This document shows positions 1-10,102 of a DNA stretch of 64,000 nucleotides, piece after piece. Numbering within the stretch: position 1 is the stretch's first letter; every line of letters starts with the position of its first letter. The DNA is from Myxococcales bacterium (lineage in GTDB: Bacteria; Myxococcota_A; Polyangia; Polyangiales; Polyangiaceae): positions 1 to 64,000 of the forward strand of contig SECP01000027.1 in NCBI GenBank assembly GCA_004193285.1, given 5' to 3'. The translations under genes were made by a program, and so were the position numbers. The notes below the pieces were generated by a model. The model did not search any database. It was not told the origin of the DNA and saw only the letters and a list, made by a program, of their open reading frames with translations.

Positions 1-520
1 TGGAGGCGCCGCCGCCCAAGCCGCCCGCACCGCCGCCACCCAAGCCGCCCTCACCTCCGGCACCTCCGCCACCGAAGCCTCCGGCACCTCCGCCACCGAA
101 GCCTCCAGCGCCTCCGCCACCGAAGCCTCCGGCGCCTCCGCCACCGAAGCCTCCGGCGCCATCACCCGCGCTTCCACCGCCACCAGCTACGCCACCGCGG
201 CCTGCGTCACCGCCGGCGCTGATGCCGCCAGTCCCCGCGGCCCCCGATTGGCCCCCACTCGCCTGCCCTGCGCTACCAGCGGCGGCGCCTCCACCGGCGC
301 CAACGGCACCACCGCCGCTGAAGCCCGCTTGGTTCGAACCAGTCCCCGCGGCGGCACCCGGCGCGCCAGAGTGCGACACGCTACCGCCAGAAGCGCCGCC
401 GTTGCCAGCTGCCCCGCTATCGAAGCCGATGGAATCGTCCCCGCAACCTGCTTGCGCGAGCAAGACACCGCTCACCGCGCACGCGCCCCACACCCGCCCC
501 GCCCAACTCCCGCTTTTCAT
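1..520 (-). CDS. Gly-rich repeat lipoprotein, 3' end outside window
   Basis: Reading from the ATG at 520 towards the window edge gives 173 codons without a stop. The N-terminus is a lipoprotein signal: a basic start, a hydrophobic core and a lipobox LAQAGC with the lipidated Cys near residue 26. The rest is very rich in Gly, Ala and Ser and ends in tandem GAGGFGGG octapeptides. It should be an envelope-anchored low-complexity protein, with any folded domain lying beyond the window. Such Gly-rich linkers after a lipobox are common in myxobacterial lipoproteins; two more in this window (3946 and 33823) have the same design. Function is unknown. The reading frame is well supported by the signal peptide. 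Confidence 0.75.
   Translation of the reverse strand, partial: MKSGSWAGRVWGACAVSGVLLAQAGCGDDSIGFDSGAAGNGGASGGSVSHSGAPGAAAGTGSNQAGFSGGGAVGAGGGAAAGSAGQASGGQSGAAGTGGISAGGDAGRGGVAGGGGSAGDGAGGFGGGGAGGFGGGGAGGFGGGGAGGFGGGGAGGEGGLGGGGAGGLGGGAS
59..154. repeat. 24-bp tandem repeat inside the Gly-rich lipoprotein gene
   Basis: There are four near-identical 24-bp units at 59-82, 83-106, 107-130 and 131-154. They differ only at single positions, and degenerate copies continue towards position 5. The period is a multiple of three and each unit encodes eight residues (GAGGFGGG on the minus strand), so copy number can change without a frameshift. Confidence 0.9.
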
Positions 521-680
521 GAGGCGGACTCTAAACGCCCTGCCCCCGATTGTCACGGCGCAGCAAACCGTACGAAACCGCCTGATTGTCCTCAAAAAAT
601 TTCGTCGCTTCGCCGGGCCACCCGCGCTTCCGCAGAGCGCACAAACCCAGAGAGTGATGCTCGACCGCCAACTCTCCGTG

Positions 681-723
681 CTGCTGCTCGCGGTGCTTCT
701 TCACCACTTCTTCCTGCTCTTGC
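681..723 (-). pseudogene. Remnant of a second EF-G gene C-terminus
   Basis: These 43 bases match 1193-1235, the 3' end of fusA, at 39 of 43 positions, on the same strand. Translated, the remnant reads QEQEEVVKKHREQQ against [14 protein letters not shown] in EF-G. The similarity fades on both sides and the surrounding frame has no EF-G sequence. It looks like the last trace of a tandem or paralogous EF-G gene. Confidence 0.65.
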
Positions 724-791
724 GGGCCTGCCCCCTGCTCATCACGGCACTGCACGGCCCGGCCGTGCTCGCTTCGCTTGCGCGCGGCCGG

Positions 792-834
792 AGCTCCCCC
801 AAACGCCGGGCCTTCGCCCGGACGTGGGGGAGCT
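792..834. terminator. Strong nested hairpin, possible terminator
   Basis: The outer arms AGCTCCCCC (792-800) and GGGGGAGCT (826-834) are perfect complements. They enclose a second perfect stem, CCGGGC (806-811) and GCCCGG (816-821), around a CTTC loop. No T-run follows on either side, so intrinsic termination is uncertain. It may mark the old end of the lost EF-G copy or act as an RNA processing structure. Confidence 0.35.
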
Positions 835-1110
835 AAAGCCCGGCCTGCGCCGCGGATCGTGGGGTCAAGGCGATGTCCTCACGACCCGCGTGGGCCGAGC
901 TCCGCGAAAGCGCGCACGCTCCGCGCCGCGCCCGATCTTGCGTCCGGCCCCACGCCAGTCGCTCGGAAGGCAACATGGCAAACGCAAACACACCCGTCAG
1001 GCTTCTCAAGCAGCGGCAGCTCGCAGCGCATGCGCACCCAGGCGCGAGGCGCCCTAGGAACTGGAGCGGCGGCTCTGGGCGACGCTGTGCAGCTCGCAGC
1101 TCGCAAACAG

Positions 1111-1142
1111 AAACGCCCCGCAGCCGGAGCCGCGAGGCGTTT
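1111..1142 (-). terminator. Likely fusA terminator
   Basis: It lies 24 bases past the fusA stop codon. The arms AAACGCC (1111-1117) and GGCGTTT (1136-1142) pair perfectly, with an inner GC-rich stem. On the minus strand the stem is followed by a short CTGTTTG tract. Position and structure fit an intrinsic terminator. Confidence 0.6.
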
Positions 1143-1165
1143 CTTACCGTAGAGACCCGTGAAGC

Positions 1166-3301
<2,136 letters not shown>

Positions 3302-3945
3302 GGTGGGCGCCCTCTTAGCACAATCCCGCCCGGCGCCAACCAGGGGCCGGGCTCTTTCAGTTTGCCTTGTAAATTCAGGGGGCTGCCAAAGCGCGGCCTG
3401 CCCTGCAGAGGCCAAGGCGCGGCTTTCGGTACCGCTTGGCGACGCGGATAAGCTCGGCGGGCCTGCAAGCGGTGCGTCCGCCGTCGGAGCCTCCCGCCGC
3501 TTCCATGCGAGGTCAGCGCGTCTTCTCACCGGCTCCGTCGTGCCCACGCGCGCCGGCCCGCTGCCGCTGCTGAGGAGCAGCGGCGCAGCAGCAGCGCAGC
3601 CGCGCCCAGCAGCAGAGCAGTAGCGACGGCATCGGCGGCTAGCGGGCGCGCGGAGGGCTCCACACCGCCCGATGCTCGCGCCATGCCGCCCTCCGGGCCG
3701 TAGTCGTGGTCGAGGCCCAACTTTCCCGCCCGCGCGAGCGACGGCCCCGGAGCGCTTCTTTTGCGGCGGCGCTGCGCAGCTCCCAGCCGCGAGCGGGCGA
3801 CGCGCTCGGCGTGCGCGCGGCTGCATCAGCGGATGCCGCGAAGTGTGAGATGTACGGTGTTCGCTCACAAGCGAGCACCACTGTTGCTGCGGAGCCTCCT
3901 GCGACCGCTTTACGATGCAGACAATCGACGGCAGACTGAGCGGTC
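3302..3945. other. 644-bp intergenic region between divergent fusA and a lipoprotein gene
   Basis: No supportable gene. It must contain the fusA promoter and that of the lipoprotein gene at 3946, but I could not pick convincing -35/-10 boxes. The one clear structure is a perfect 9-bp stem, GCCGCTGCT (3563-3571) and AGCAGCGGC (3576-3584), with a GAGG loop. Confidence 0.5.
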
Positions 3946-4851
3946 ATGCGTCTTCATCACGTCGCGGGGCCCGTTTTGCTTTCGTTCCTTGCGCTGGCTT
4001 GCTCGGACTCGGAGGGCGAGAGCAAGGTGGGGCCTGGCGACGGCGGCGGGGCGATGAGCAGCGGCGGCACGACGAATGGCACGGGCAACGGCGCGGCTGG
4101 CGCCGTCAGCCTCGGCGGCCGCGTGGGAGCCGGTGACGGCGGCGACGGCTCCGGCGAAGAAATGCCTGATTTGCCGTCGGAAGTGAACGTCATCATCACC
4201 GCCGACAATGCCTACGGCTTCGGCTACGGCACCAAGAGCAGGCTGGAAAACTACTTCGGCGGGGTGGAAAATCAGGAGTCCAGCGACATCTTCGATTGCC
4301 CCGTCGGCAATGGCCCGGAGCAGTACGTGGTGCCGGCGGAGGACGCCAACGCTGGCGGCTACCTCTACATCGTTGGCTACGCCGACAAGTCCACCACCCA
4401 AGGCGTGATCGCCAAGTTCTTCCGTGAAGGCGCGCAGCCCGTGTACACGGGCACCGGCAACTGGGAAGTCTGCGCGACGGGCGAAGACTACGACCCCGGA
4501 TCCGGCGGGCCCGACCGCGAGACGATAGACGAGTACATCGCCAAGTGTAACGCCGCCGAGCTCGACGCGGAGACCTCCAGCGTCGGCTGGGTCAACGCGA
4601 ATGGTAACGAGCACGGGCGCGTCGTGTTCGGTGAAGACAACGGCACCACGCGCGATGCTCCGGAGCCTGGCAACGAGTTTCTGATCGCGTGTGACATCGA
4701 GCCGAGCGCGCGCTGGATGTGGTTCGACTGGGTGGTAGATCGCCGAGACGGGAGCGCCTTTTTGTGGCCGGGCAGCACCGAAAACGTCACGAAGGACTTC
4801 TTGATCTTTCGGCTCGGCGCAGACCAAATCCCCAGCAAGCCGCCGAAGTAG
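3946..4851 (+). CDS. Secreted lipoprotein of unknown function with a beta-sandwich-like domain
   Basis: 301 aa. A signal peptide ends in the lipobox LALAC (Cys at 19). About 45 residues of Gly/Ser/Ala-rich linker follow, then a folded domain from roughly residue 72. The segments ITADNAYGFGYG, YLYIVGYADKSTTQGVIAKF and NWEVCATG resemble beta-sandwich modules seen in secreted adhesin-like proteins, a weak pattern-based guess. Several Cys residues (such as in FDCPVG, EVCATG and AKCNAA) could form disulfides. It converges with the lipoprotein gene at 4869, 17 bases away. Confidence 0.85.
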   Translation: MRLHHVAGPVLLSFLALACSDSEGESKVGPGDGGGAMSSGGTTNGTGNGAAGAVSLGGRVGAGDGGDGSGEEMPDLPSEVNVIITADNAYGFGYGTKSRLENYFGGVENQESSDIFDCPVGNGPEQYVVPAEDANAGGYLYIVGYADKSTTQGVIAKFFREGAQPVYTGTGNWEVCATGEDYDPGSGGPDRETIDEYIAKCNAAELDAETSSVGWVNANGNEHGRVVFGEDNGTTRDAPEPGNEFLIACDIEPSARWMWFDWVVDRRDGSAFLWPGSTENVTKDFLIFRLGADQIPSKPPK

Positions 4852-4868
4852 CGCTGAAAAGCGGCCGC

Positions 4869-5978
4869 TCAGTCGCTCAGCGTTTGCAAAAGCCGTCCGG
4901 CCCGGGCCTGCACTTCGGCGTCCTCGTTCAAGCCGGCCAGCTCCAGCTTGGCGCGGCTGAAGCGCCCGAGCACGCTCGGTACGTCGGTCGGCTCCAGCCC
5001 GTCTCGAAGTAGCGACAACACGTGCTGCTCCTCCACTGGCAGCACGACCTCCGCCTGAGCGATCACGAAGCGCCGCTCGGAGGCGAAGCCGCGCGGCAGC
5101 GCCACGACCCGTGGCGAGTGCGCGTCGTCCAACAAGTAGAGCAGCCGCAGCCCCGGCGTCTCCAGCAAGGGAATCGATTTCGACTGCGCCATCGCTCTCC
5201 CGAGCTCCGCGCCGGCAGCCTCCGAGAAGAACGCCTCCAGCTCCCCGCGCGCTTTGTCCAGCAGGTACGTCGGCGAACCTTCTTTGGGACCGGGGGTCGT
5301 CACTTTGCGCATGCCCGGCCCGAGCTCCGTCACCGAGCTGATGCCGATGCCGCCGGAGTGCGAATACACGAGGAGCGCCCGATTGATGGCCTGCGTGCTC
5401 CGGTTCGTGACCTGGATTTCGTCGCTGCCGTCCGACGTGAGCACGACTGGCGACTCGAAATCGAAGCGCTCGTGGTCGAGGGTGGCCGCGGGTGCGCGCT
5501 CGACGGAGCGCCCTGCGTAAGCGCGCCAGCCTTCCCACTCGGTCCACACTGCCTCCGCCGGGTCCGCTCCCTCCTCGCCCAGCACGATTGGCCAACGAGC
5601 GCCGGCTACGGCCGGAAAGAAATGCTGCGGTTTCACGCCGTTCAGCGTGACCTCGAAGCTCGCCGCACCCGGGCCGCGAAACAGCAGCGCGGTGTCCACC
5701 TTGACTCGGTTGAGCTCGACGCTCGGGGCCGGCACCGCGTCGCCCTCGAGCTCCGCGCTGGCTTCGACGTACGGGGGACGCTCTTGCTGCGCGCGGGGCG
5801 AGAGGAAGATGCCGGAGGCGCCCTGCACGGTGGTGACCGTGCTCACTTCTACGGCGGTCAGGCCGCTCACGTCCGAGCTCGGCTCACCCGCACCGGGCGC
5901 GGCCGATTCACTGCTGCAGCCGAAAACTCCAGAAGAAATCGCAAGAAGGAGCGCCCATGCGCACCGAAACCGAACCAT
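4869..5978 (-). CDS. Hypothetical lipoprotein
   Basis: 369 aa from the ATG at 5978. This start is chosen because it puts a classic lipoprotein signal (MVRFRCAWALLL, lipobox VFGC) at the N-terminus; the frame runs 20 codons further upstream without one. The body reads as a mix of beta-strands (residues about 40-220) and a helical C-terminus. I recognise no family. It is divergent from the LysR gene at 6050, so that regulator might control it; this is inference from position alone. Confidence 0.78.
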   Translation of the reverse strand: MVRFRCAWALLLAISSGVFGCSSESAAPGAGEPSSDVSGLTAVEVSTVTTVQGASGIFLSPRAQQERPPYVEASAELEGDAVPAPSVELNRVKVDTALLFRGPGAASFEVTLNGVKPQHFFPAVAGARWPIVLGEEGADPAEAVWTEWEGWRAYAGRSVERAPAATLDHERFDFESPVVLTSDGSDEIQVTNRSTQAINRALLVYSHSGGIGISSVTELGPGMRKVTTPGPKEGSPTYLLDKARGELEAFFSEAAGAELGRAMAQSKSIPLLETPGLRLLYLLDDAHSPRVVALPRGFASERRFVIAQAEVVLPVEEQHVLSLLRDGLEPTDVPSVLGRFSRAKLELAGLNEDAEVQARAGRLLQTLSD

Positions 5979-6049
5979 GTGGGTATGATACGAGCCGCTC
6001 CGCCACCGAGCCCATGCAAAAAAGACATGAATAGGCATTCCAAGCGCGC

Positions 6050-6922
6050 ATGAACCTCGAACGGCTCCAGCTTTTCCTGAAAATCGTGGACACGGGGTCG
6101 GTGAGCGCGGCTGGCCGCGAGTCGCACGTCACCCAGCCGGCCGTGAGCCGCAGCCTCAAGCTGCTCGAGGAAGACATCGGCGCGCCGCTCTTCGACCGGC
6201 AGGGCCGCGGATTGCAGCTCACGGCCGCCGGCCGCGCCCTCATTCCTTGCGCTCGTCAAATCTTGCGAGAGTCCGAGCGGGCCCGCGAGCAAGCGCAGCG
6301 AGCCGCCAAGGAGGGCTACTTCGATCTGCGCATCGGCGCGGTGGACAGCATCGGCACGCACATCCTCCCCGGGTGCTTGCCCGCGCTGCTACGCGAGCAC
6401 GCGGACCTCAAGATCAAATTGTGGATGGGTCGAACGCAGACGCTGCTGGAGCGCGTGGACAGGGGGTCGCTCGACTTGGCCATCGTCGCCTACTCGGGTC
6501 CCCCTTCCGAACGTGCGACGCGCGTCGGCAGCTACGGGCTCAAGTACTACGGGCTGAGTGAGCGCTTCGGCAGCATCGCGGCGCTGAGCTCGGAAGCAGA
6601 GCTGCGGGACCTGCCCATCGTGGAGATGGAGGCACTGCCGGGGCAGCCCTCCGTGATCCGAGACGACGCAGACGCCTTCGCTATCGCTCAGAATCTGAGC
6701 GCGGTGAAGGCGCTCGTGTTGGCTGGCCTCGGAGTGGGGCAGCTTCTGCCCTTCATGCTGACTAGCGAGGAGCGCGCGAGGCTCACCTGCGCCGAGCAGC
6801 TGATTCACGACCCGGACTGTGGCGTCTATGCAGTCCGCTCCTACCGTGAGCTTTCGAGCGAGGAGGCGCGGGTGCAAGAGCTGCTCTTCGCCAGCCTTTC
6901 GCGCCTCCTCGCCCGCAGCTGA
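6050..6922 (+). CDS. LysR-family transcriptional regulator
   Basis: 290 aa. The N-terminal winged helix-turn-helix (residues 1-60) carries the family signature SVSAAGRESHVTQPAVSRSLKLLEEDIGAPLFDR. The effector-binding periplasmic-protein-like domain spans about 90-285. LysR proteins usually autoregulate and control a divergent gene, here the lipoprotein at 4869. The next gene, at 6976, lies 53 bases downstream on the same strand and may be co-transcribed. The ligand cannot be told from sequence. Confidence 0.93.
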   Translation: MNLERLQLFLKIVDTGSVSAAGRESHVTQPAVSRSLKLLEEDIGAPLFDRQGRGLQLTAAGRALIPCARQILRESERAREQAQRAAKEGYFDLRIGAVDSIGTHILPGCLPALLREHADLKIKLWMGRTQTLLERVDRGSLDLAIVAYSGPPSERATRVGSYGLKYYGLSERFGSIAALSSEAELRDLPIVEMEALPGQPSVIRDDADAFAIAQNLSAVKALVLAGLGVGQLLPFMLTSEERARLTCAEQLIHDPDCGVYAVRSYRELSSEEARVQELLFASLSRLLARS

Positions 6923-6975
6923 GCCGAGGCAAAGCGGGCGCGTCGCCCGGTGCTAGGCTCGCGCTCGAGGCTCAC

Positions 6976-7842
6976 ATGAAGATCGCATGGCTTGGGCTCG
7001 GAAACATGGGCAGCGTGATGGCAGCGCGGGCGCTGGCCGCCGGTCACGAGCTCGTGCTCTACAACCGGACGCGCAAGAAGGCCGAAGGATTGCTGGAGCG
7101 AGGCGCTCGCTTCGCGGAAACTCCGGGTGGCGCAGTCACCGGCGCCGAGCTGGTCGTGACGATGCTGGCCGACGACGCCGCTCTTCGTGACGTGCTGGAG
7201 GCGGGCGGCGCGCTGGACGCGATGGCACCGGACAGCGTGCACGTGTCGATGAGCACCATCAGCCCCGCGTTGGCGCAAGAGCTTGCGGCGCGTCACGCCG
7301 CACGGCGAGTCGGTTTCGTCGGCGCGCCGGTCTTCGGTCGTCCGGATGCGGCAGCGGCCGGCAAGCTGTTCGTCCTCACCGGGGGTGACCCGGCAGCGGT
7401 GAGCCGCGCTCAGCCGCTCTTCGAAGCGCTCGCGCAAAAGGTGCTCTCCCTCGGCCCGGCTCCCGAGGCCGCGCATCTCACGAAGGTGCTAGGCAATTTC
7501 ATGCTCCTGTCGTCGGTGAAGGCGCTGGCGGAGGCGCTCGACGTCGCCCATTCGAGCGGGCTCGCTCCCCAAGCCTTGCTGGAGGCATTGACCGGGTCCG
7601 TCTTCAGCGCGCCCTTCTACGCGGGCTACGGCAAGCTGCTCGTCGAGCAAAACTTCGATCGTCCGGCCGCGTTCACGGTGGGGCTGGCCAAAAAGGACCT
7701 GGACCTTGCCGTCTCTGCCGCCCGGCGGGTGGACGCGCCGCTGCCCACGGCGATGACCGTGCTCGATAAGCTCGAGGAGCTGCTCGGGGCCGGTAGCGCG
7801 CAGCAAGACGTCACCGCCATCGGCCGCTTCACGAAACCGTGA
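6976..7842 (+). CDS. NAD(P)-dependent beta-hydroxyacid dehydrogenase
   Basis: 288 aa, 3-hydroxyisobutyrate/6-phosphogluconate dehydrogenase superfamily. The Rossmann motif GLGNMG is at residues 7-12. NRT at 30-32 after the second strand favours NADP, as in glyoxylate/succinic semialdehyde reductases. The catalytic Lys is in HLTKVLGN at about 170, and the substrate loop GAPVFGRP follows the family pattern. Likely role: reduction of a small 2- or 3-oxo acid or semialdehyde. The stop overlaps the start of the next gene (GTGA), so the two are translationally coupled. Confidence 0.92.
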   Translation: MKIAWLGLGNMGSVMAARALAAGHELVLYNRTRKKAEGLLERGARFAETPGGAVTGAELVVTMLADDAALRDVLEAGGALDAMAPDSVHVSMSTISPALAQELAARHAARRVGFVGAPVFGRPDAAAAGKLFVLTGGDPAAVSRAQPLFEALAQKVLSLGPAPEAAHLTKVLGNFMLLSSVKALAEALDVAHSSGLAPQALLEALTGSVFSAPFYAGYGKLLVEQNFDRPAAFTVGLAKKDLDLAVSAARRVDAPLPTAMTVLDKLEELLGAGSAQQDVTAIGRFTKP

Positions 7843-8441
7843 CGTCCGCGGCTACCATCTTCCTCATCTCGCCCGCTAGCCTGAGCGGCAAGCGCGGCAA
7901 GCTGCTCTTCAACCCCGAGGCGCGCTTCGAGCTCGCACGGCGCTTGCGCTCATCCGAGGGCGCTCCTCTCGGAGAGGTCTTCACGTTCGTGAGCGGGCTG
8001 TATTTCCGGGGGAAGATGGCGTACGCCCAGCGCTTTGGTCGCGCCGAAGCGAAGCCCGCCGCGTACGTCATGACCGCGGGCGGCGGCCTCTGGCAGTTGG
8101 GCGAGCCGGTGACGCTGGCAAGGCTCGAAGGCTGGCAGAAGGTGTCGGTCAGCGAGCACAACCCGCACTTCACCGCTCCCTTGATTCGGCAGGTGTGCGA
8201 GCTCTCGGATCAGGTAGGCCCCGGCGCTCGCTTCGTGCTGCTCGGTAGCTTGGCGAGCCACAAGTACGTCATTCCCCTGTCGGAAGCCGTGGGGGAGGCG
8301 CTGCACTTTCCGCCGCGGCTGGCGGGTCTGGGTGATATGAGCCGCGGCTCATTGCTGCTGCGCTGCGTAGCTCAAAACGAGGAGCTCGAGTACGCGCCCG
8401 TGAAGCTAGCCAGCGCAGCGACCGGGAACGGGCGCCGGTAG
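7839..8441 (+). CDS. Conserved hypothetical protein
   Basis: 200 aa. Starts at GTG 7839, inside a GTGA overlap with the dehydrogenase stop. Motifs that look conserved are SPASLSGKRGKLLFNP near the N-terminus, SGLYFRGKMAYAQRFG in the middle, VLLGSLASHKY and GLGDMSRGSLLLRC near the end. They suggest a compact alpha/beta fold with a charged binding pocket. I recall similar unnamed proteins in other bacteria but no function. Coupling to the dehydrogenase suggests a shared pathway. Confidence 0.85.
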   Translation: MTSAATIFLISPASLSGKRGKLLFNPEARFELARRLRSSEGAPLGEVFTFVSGLYFRGKMAYAQRFGRAEAKPAAYVMTAGGGLWQLGEPVTLARLEGWQKVSVSEHNPHFTAPLIRQVCELSDQVGPGARFVLLGSLASHKYVIPLSEAVGEALHFPPRLAGLGDMSRGSLLLRCVAQNEELEYAPVKLASAATGNGRR

Positions 8442-8497
8442 GCCGCCCTGCATCCGAACGGCGTCATGAGGTCGCCACAGCAGTGCCGGCTCGCCGC

Positions 8498-9121
8498 TCA
8501 GTGCCCCAGGAGCCGAGCCAAGAGCCGGAGCGGAAGGGAGCGGAACTGGAGCCCGCCCCGCAGAACGGTCGCGGCGACGCAATCTTCGTCCTTCTCGATC
8601 GTGAAGGCGTGCGCGGTACCGGCCTCCATGACGTGCAGGTCCCCGGTGGACCAGACGCGGCCGGTGCTCTCCGTGTACGAACCGGCCAGGATGAGCACCT
8701 GTTCCGCGCCGTCGTGCCGATGCGCCGGGAAGGTGACCCCCGCTGCGAAGCGCACCAGGTACGTTTGCGCATCCTGGCAGGAAGCTCCCGCGCGTACGGG
8801 CAGCTTTCGGATCCCAGGCAGCCCGGAGCGCTGCCACGCCCGCGGATCCGCGCTGCGCGTGAGCAGCTCGGCCACGGCCGGGCGCGGCAAGTCGTAGAGC
8901 TCCCTCAACCGCCGTGAAAACGGCGCATAGCGCTCCGGGGGGCGCGACGTTTCTTCCAAAAGCCGGGCCCGCAGCGACGCCGGCCCGCTCCCGAGCGGGA
9001 GCGCCTCCGGCAGCCGATTCACGACCTCCAGCAACGCGCGCCGATCTGCCGGGTCCGCCTCTTCGAGCGCCTCGAGCGCGAAGGCGGGGTGGAGGTCGTC
9101 GGTCACCGCTTTGATGGTCAT
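8498..9121 (-). CDS. ChrR-like cupin protein, anti-sigma factor family
   Basis: 207 aa from ATG 9121 (MTIKAV). The N-terminal half is helical and resembles the anti-sigma N-terminal region (EALEEADPADRRALLEVVNRLPEAL). The C-terminal half is a cupin with the metal-binding signature FPAHRHDGAEQVLILAG and the second motif GDLHVMEAGTAHAF. ChrR proteins bind an ECF sigma factor and release it on singlet oxygen or peroxide stress. The N-terminal zinc-binding His/Cys set of true ChrR is not visible, and no sigma gene is adjacent, so it may be a stand-alone cupin. Confidence 0.85.
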   Translation of the reverse strand: MTIKAVTDDLHPAFALEALEEADPADRRALLEVVNRLPEALPLGSGPASLRARLLEETSRPPERYAPFSRRLRELYDLPRPAVAELLTRSADPRAWQRSGLPGIRKLPVRAGASCQDAQTYLVRFAAGVTFPAHRHDGAEQVLILAGSYTESTGRVWSTGDLHVMEAGTAHAFTIEKDEDCVAATVLRGGLQFRSLPLRLLARLLGH

Positions 9122-9183
9122 GATGGCACGCCTCGAGGCGTCGTCGACTGCATGGACAGTACGAGCGCGGGCGGCGCTCGGAT

Positions 9184-9954
9184 TTAGGTGGGTGAAATCC
9201 CCCGATTTTTGGCGTTCTCTCGGATCGCAGCAACCAGGAAGGGTGTGAGCCCTGCGCCGTATTTGTCGATGTTCTGCGCGAAACGGGCGTCCTGCTCGTA
9301 CAGCCCCGCCAGTTTCGAGTGCATCTCGTGATCGCATGGGTAAAACCAGCGATGAATGCTGAGCCGGTGCCGCTCGGCCGCCGCGCAGGAAGGAGCCGCC
9401 GTGGGCGGCGTCCCAGCCACGAGGAGCCGGTGGAGCTCCGCGTAGATGGCTTGCTGCTCGGCGGCGAGCTCCTGCCAATCTTCCTGCGTAAAGCGCTGCG
9501 TGCGCCTTCGCGACTCTCGAAACGCCTCGGTTTGCCCCCAGCGCTGCTCCGCTTCCGCCTCGTAACGAGACGGCTCGAAGCCTTCGAAGATCTCCGACAT
9601 GTCCGTTTCCTGTCCTTCCAAGCGCGCGAGCGCAGCGTTCACGGCGCGCACCATTGCCGCCGTCTGCTCCGCTCGCTTCATCAGCTCCGCGCGCTGCGCC
9701 ATGAGCAGCCGCCGGCGATCGAATCCGGGCTCATCGAGCGACCGCCGAATGTCCTCGAGCGACAGGCCCAGCTCGCGACTGAGCACAATCTGCTGCAGCC
9801 TCAGCAAGTCCTCGTCGTCGTACAGGCGGTAGCCGGCCTCGGTGCGCTGCTTCGGCACCAAGAGCCCGAGCTCGTCGTAGTGATGCAGCGCTCGCACCGA
9901 GACCCGGGCAAGCTCCGCGACCTCTTTGATCTGGTACCAACGTGCGCGAGCCAT
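9184..9954 (-). CDS. MerR-family regulator with TipAS drug-binding domain
   Basis: 256 aa. The MerR DNA-binding domain is at residues 5-72 (WYQIKEVAELARVSVRALHHYDELGLL ... GYRLYDDEDL), followed by a coiled-coil dimer helix and a TipAS domain (about 130-250: WFYPCDHEMHSKLAGLYEQD ... IREN). TipAL/Mta relatives sense amphipathic drugs and activate efflux or their own gene. ATG 9954 is the true start: a MerR-type promoter ends so that the A of this ATG falls at the expected +1, and the longer frame (to 9975) would start inside the operator. Confidence 0.93.
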   Translation of the reverse strand: MARARWYQIKEVAELARVSVRALHHYDELGLLVPKQRTEAGYRLYDDEDLLRLQQIVLSRELGLSLEDIRRSLDEPGFDRRRLLMAQRAELMKRAEQTAAMVRAVNAALARLEGQETDMSEIFEGFEPSRYEAEAEQRWGQTEAFRESRRRTQRFTQEDWQELAAEQQAIYAELHRLLVAGTPPTAAPSCAAAERHRLSIHRWFYPCDHEMHSKLAGLYEQDARFAQNIDKYGAGLTPFLVAAIRENAKNRGISPT

Positions 9955-9960
9955 GCCCGT

Positions 9961-9991
9961 ACGGTGCTGCCTCACGCGGCGTGAGGGTCAA
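9961..9991 (-). promoter_or_regulatory. MerR-type promoter and operator, probably leaderless
   Basis: On the minus strand there is a TTGACC -35 box (9986-9991), a 19-bp spacer and a weak -10 CACCGT (9961-9966). The spacer holds the dyad CCTCACGC-N1-GCGTGAGG (9970-9986). A 19-bp spacer with a central dyad is the hallmark of MerR-activated promoters. The expected start of transcription coincides with the ATG at 9954. Confidence 0.75.
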
Positions 9992-10044
9992 GCCTCATCC
10001 CGCGTTTCGCGCTTTCTCGAGCACCATGCGAGGCGCGCTCGGGG

Positions 10045-10073
10045 TTGACATAGTTCTCCGCATCGTTAACTAT
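10045..10073 (+). promoter_or_regulatory. Promoter with overlapping dyad for the VOC-ArsR-SRPBCC operon
   Basis: -35 box TTGACA (10045-10050) and -10 box TAACTA (10067-10072), 16 bp apart; shifting the -10 by one gives AACTAT and 17 bp. The inverted repeat ATAGTT (10050-10055) / AACTAT (10068-10073) lies across both boxes. It is a natural operator for the ArsR repressor encoded in the operon. An AGGAG ribosome-binding site follows at 10091-10095. Confidence 0.7.
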
Positions 10074-10102
10074 TCGCGCACCCATCAACCAGGAGCATCG
10101 CG

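Larger units (their letters stand above)
521..1165. other. 645-bp region with no intact gene between lipoprotein and fusA
   Basis: No open frame here has a credible start and protein. The region holds a decayed copy of the EF-G gene tail (681-723), a strong nested hairpin (792-834) and the likely fusA terminator (1111-1142). It reads as degraded sequence left after loss of a gene. Confidence 0.6.

Noticed and set aside
531-755. 74-codon minus-strand frame containing the EF-G-like tail
   Set aside because: Only about 15 residues resemble EF-G, and the rest is unrelated; treated as a pseudogene remnant rather than a gene.
248-1057. Plus-strand frame of 269 codons near the window start
   Set aside because: Arg/Ala/Pro-rich low-complexity translation of the antisense of a Gly-rich gene and a degraded region; no start signal.
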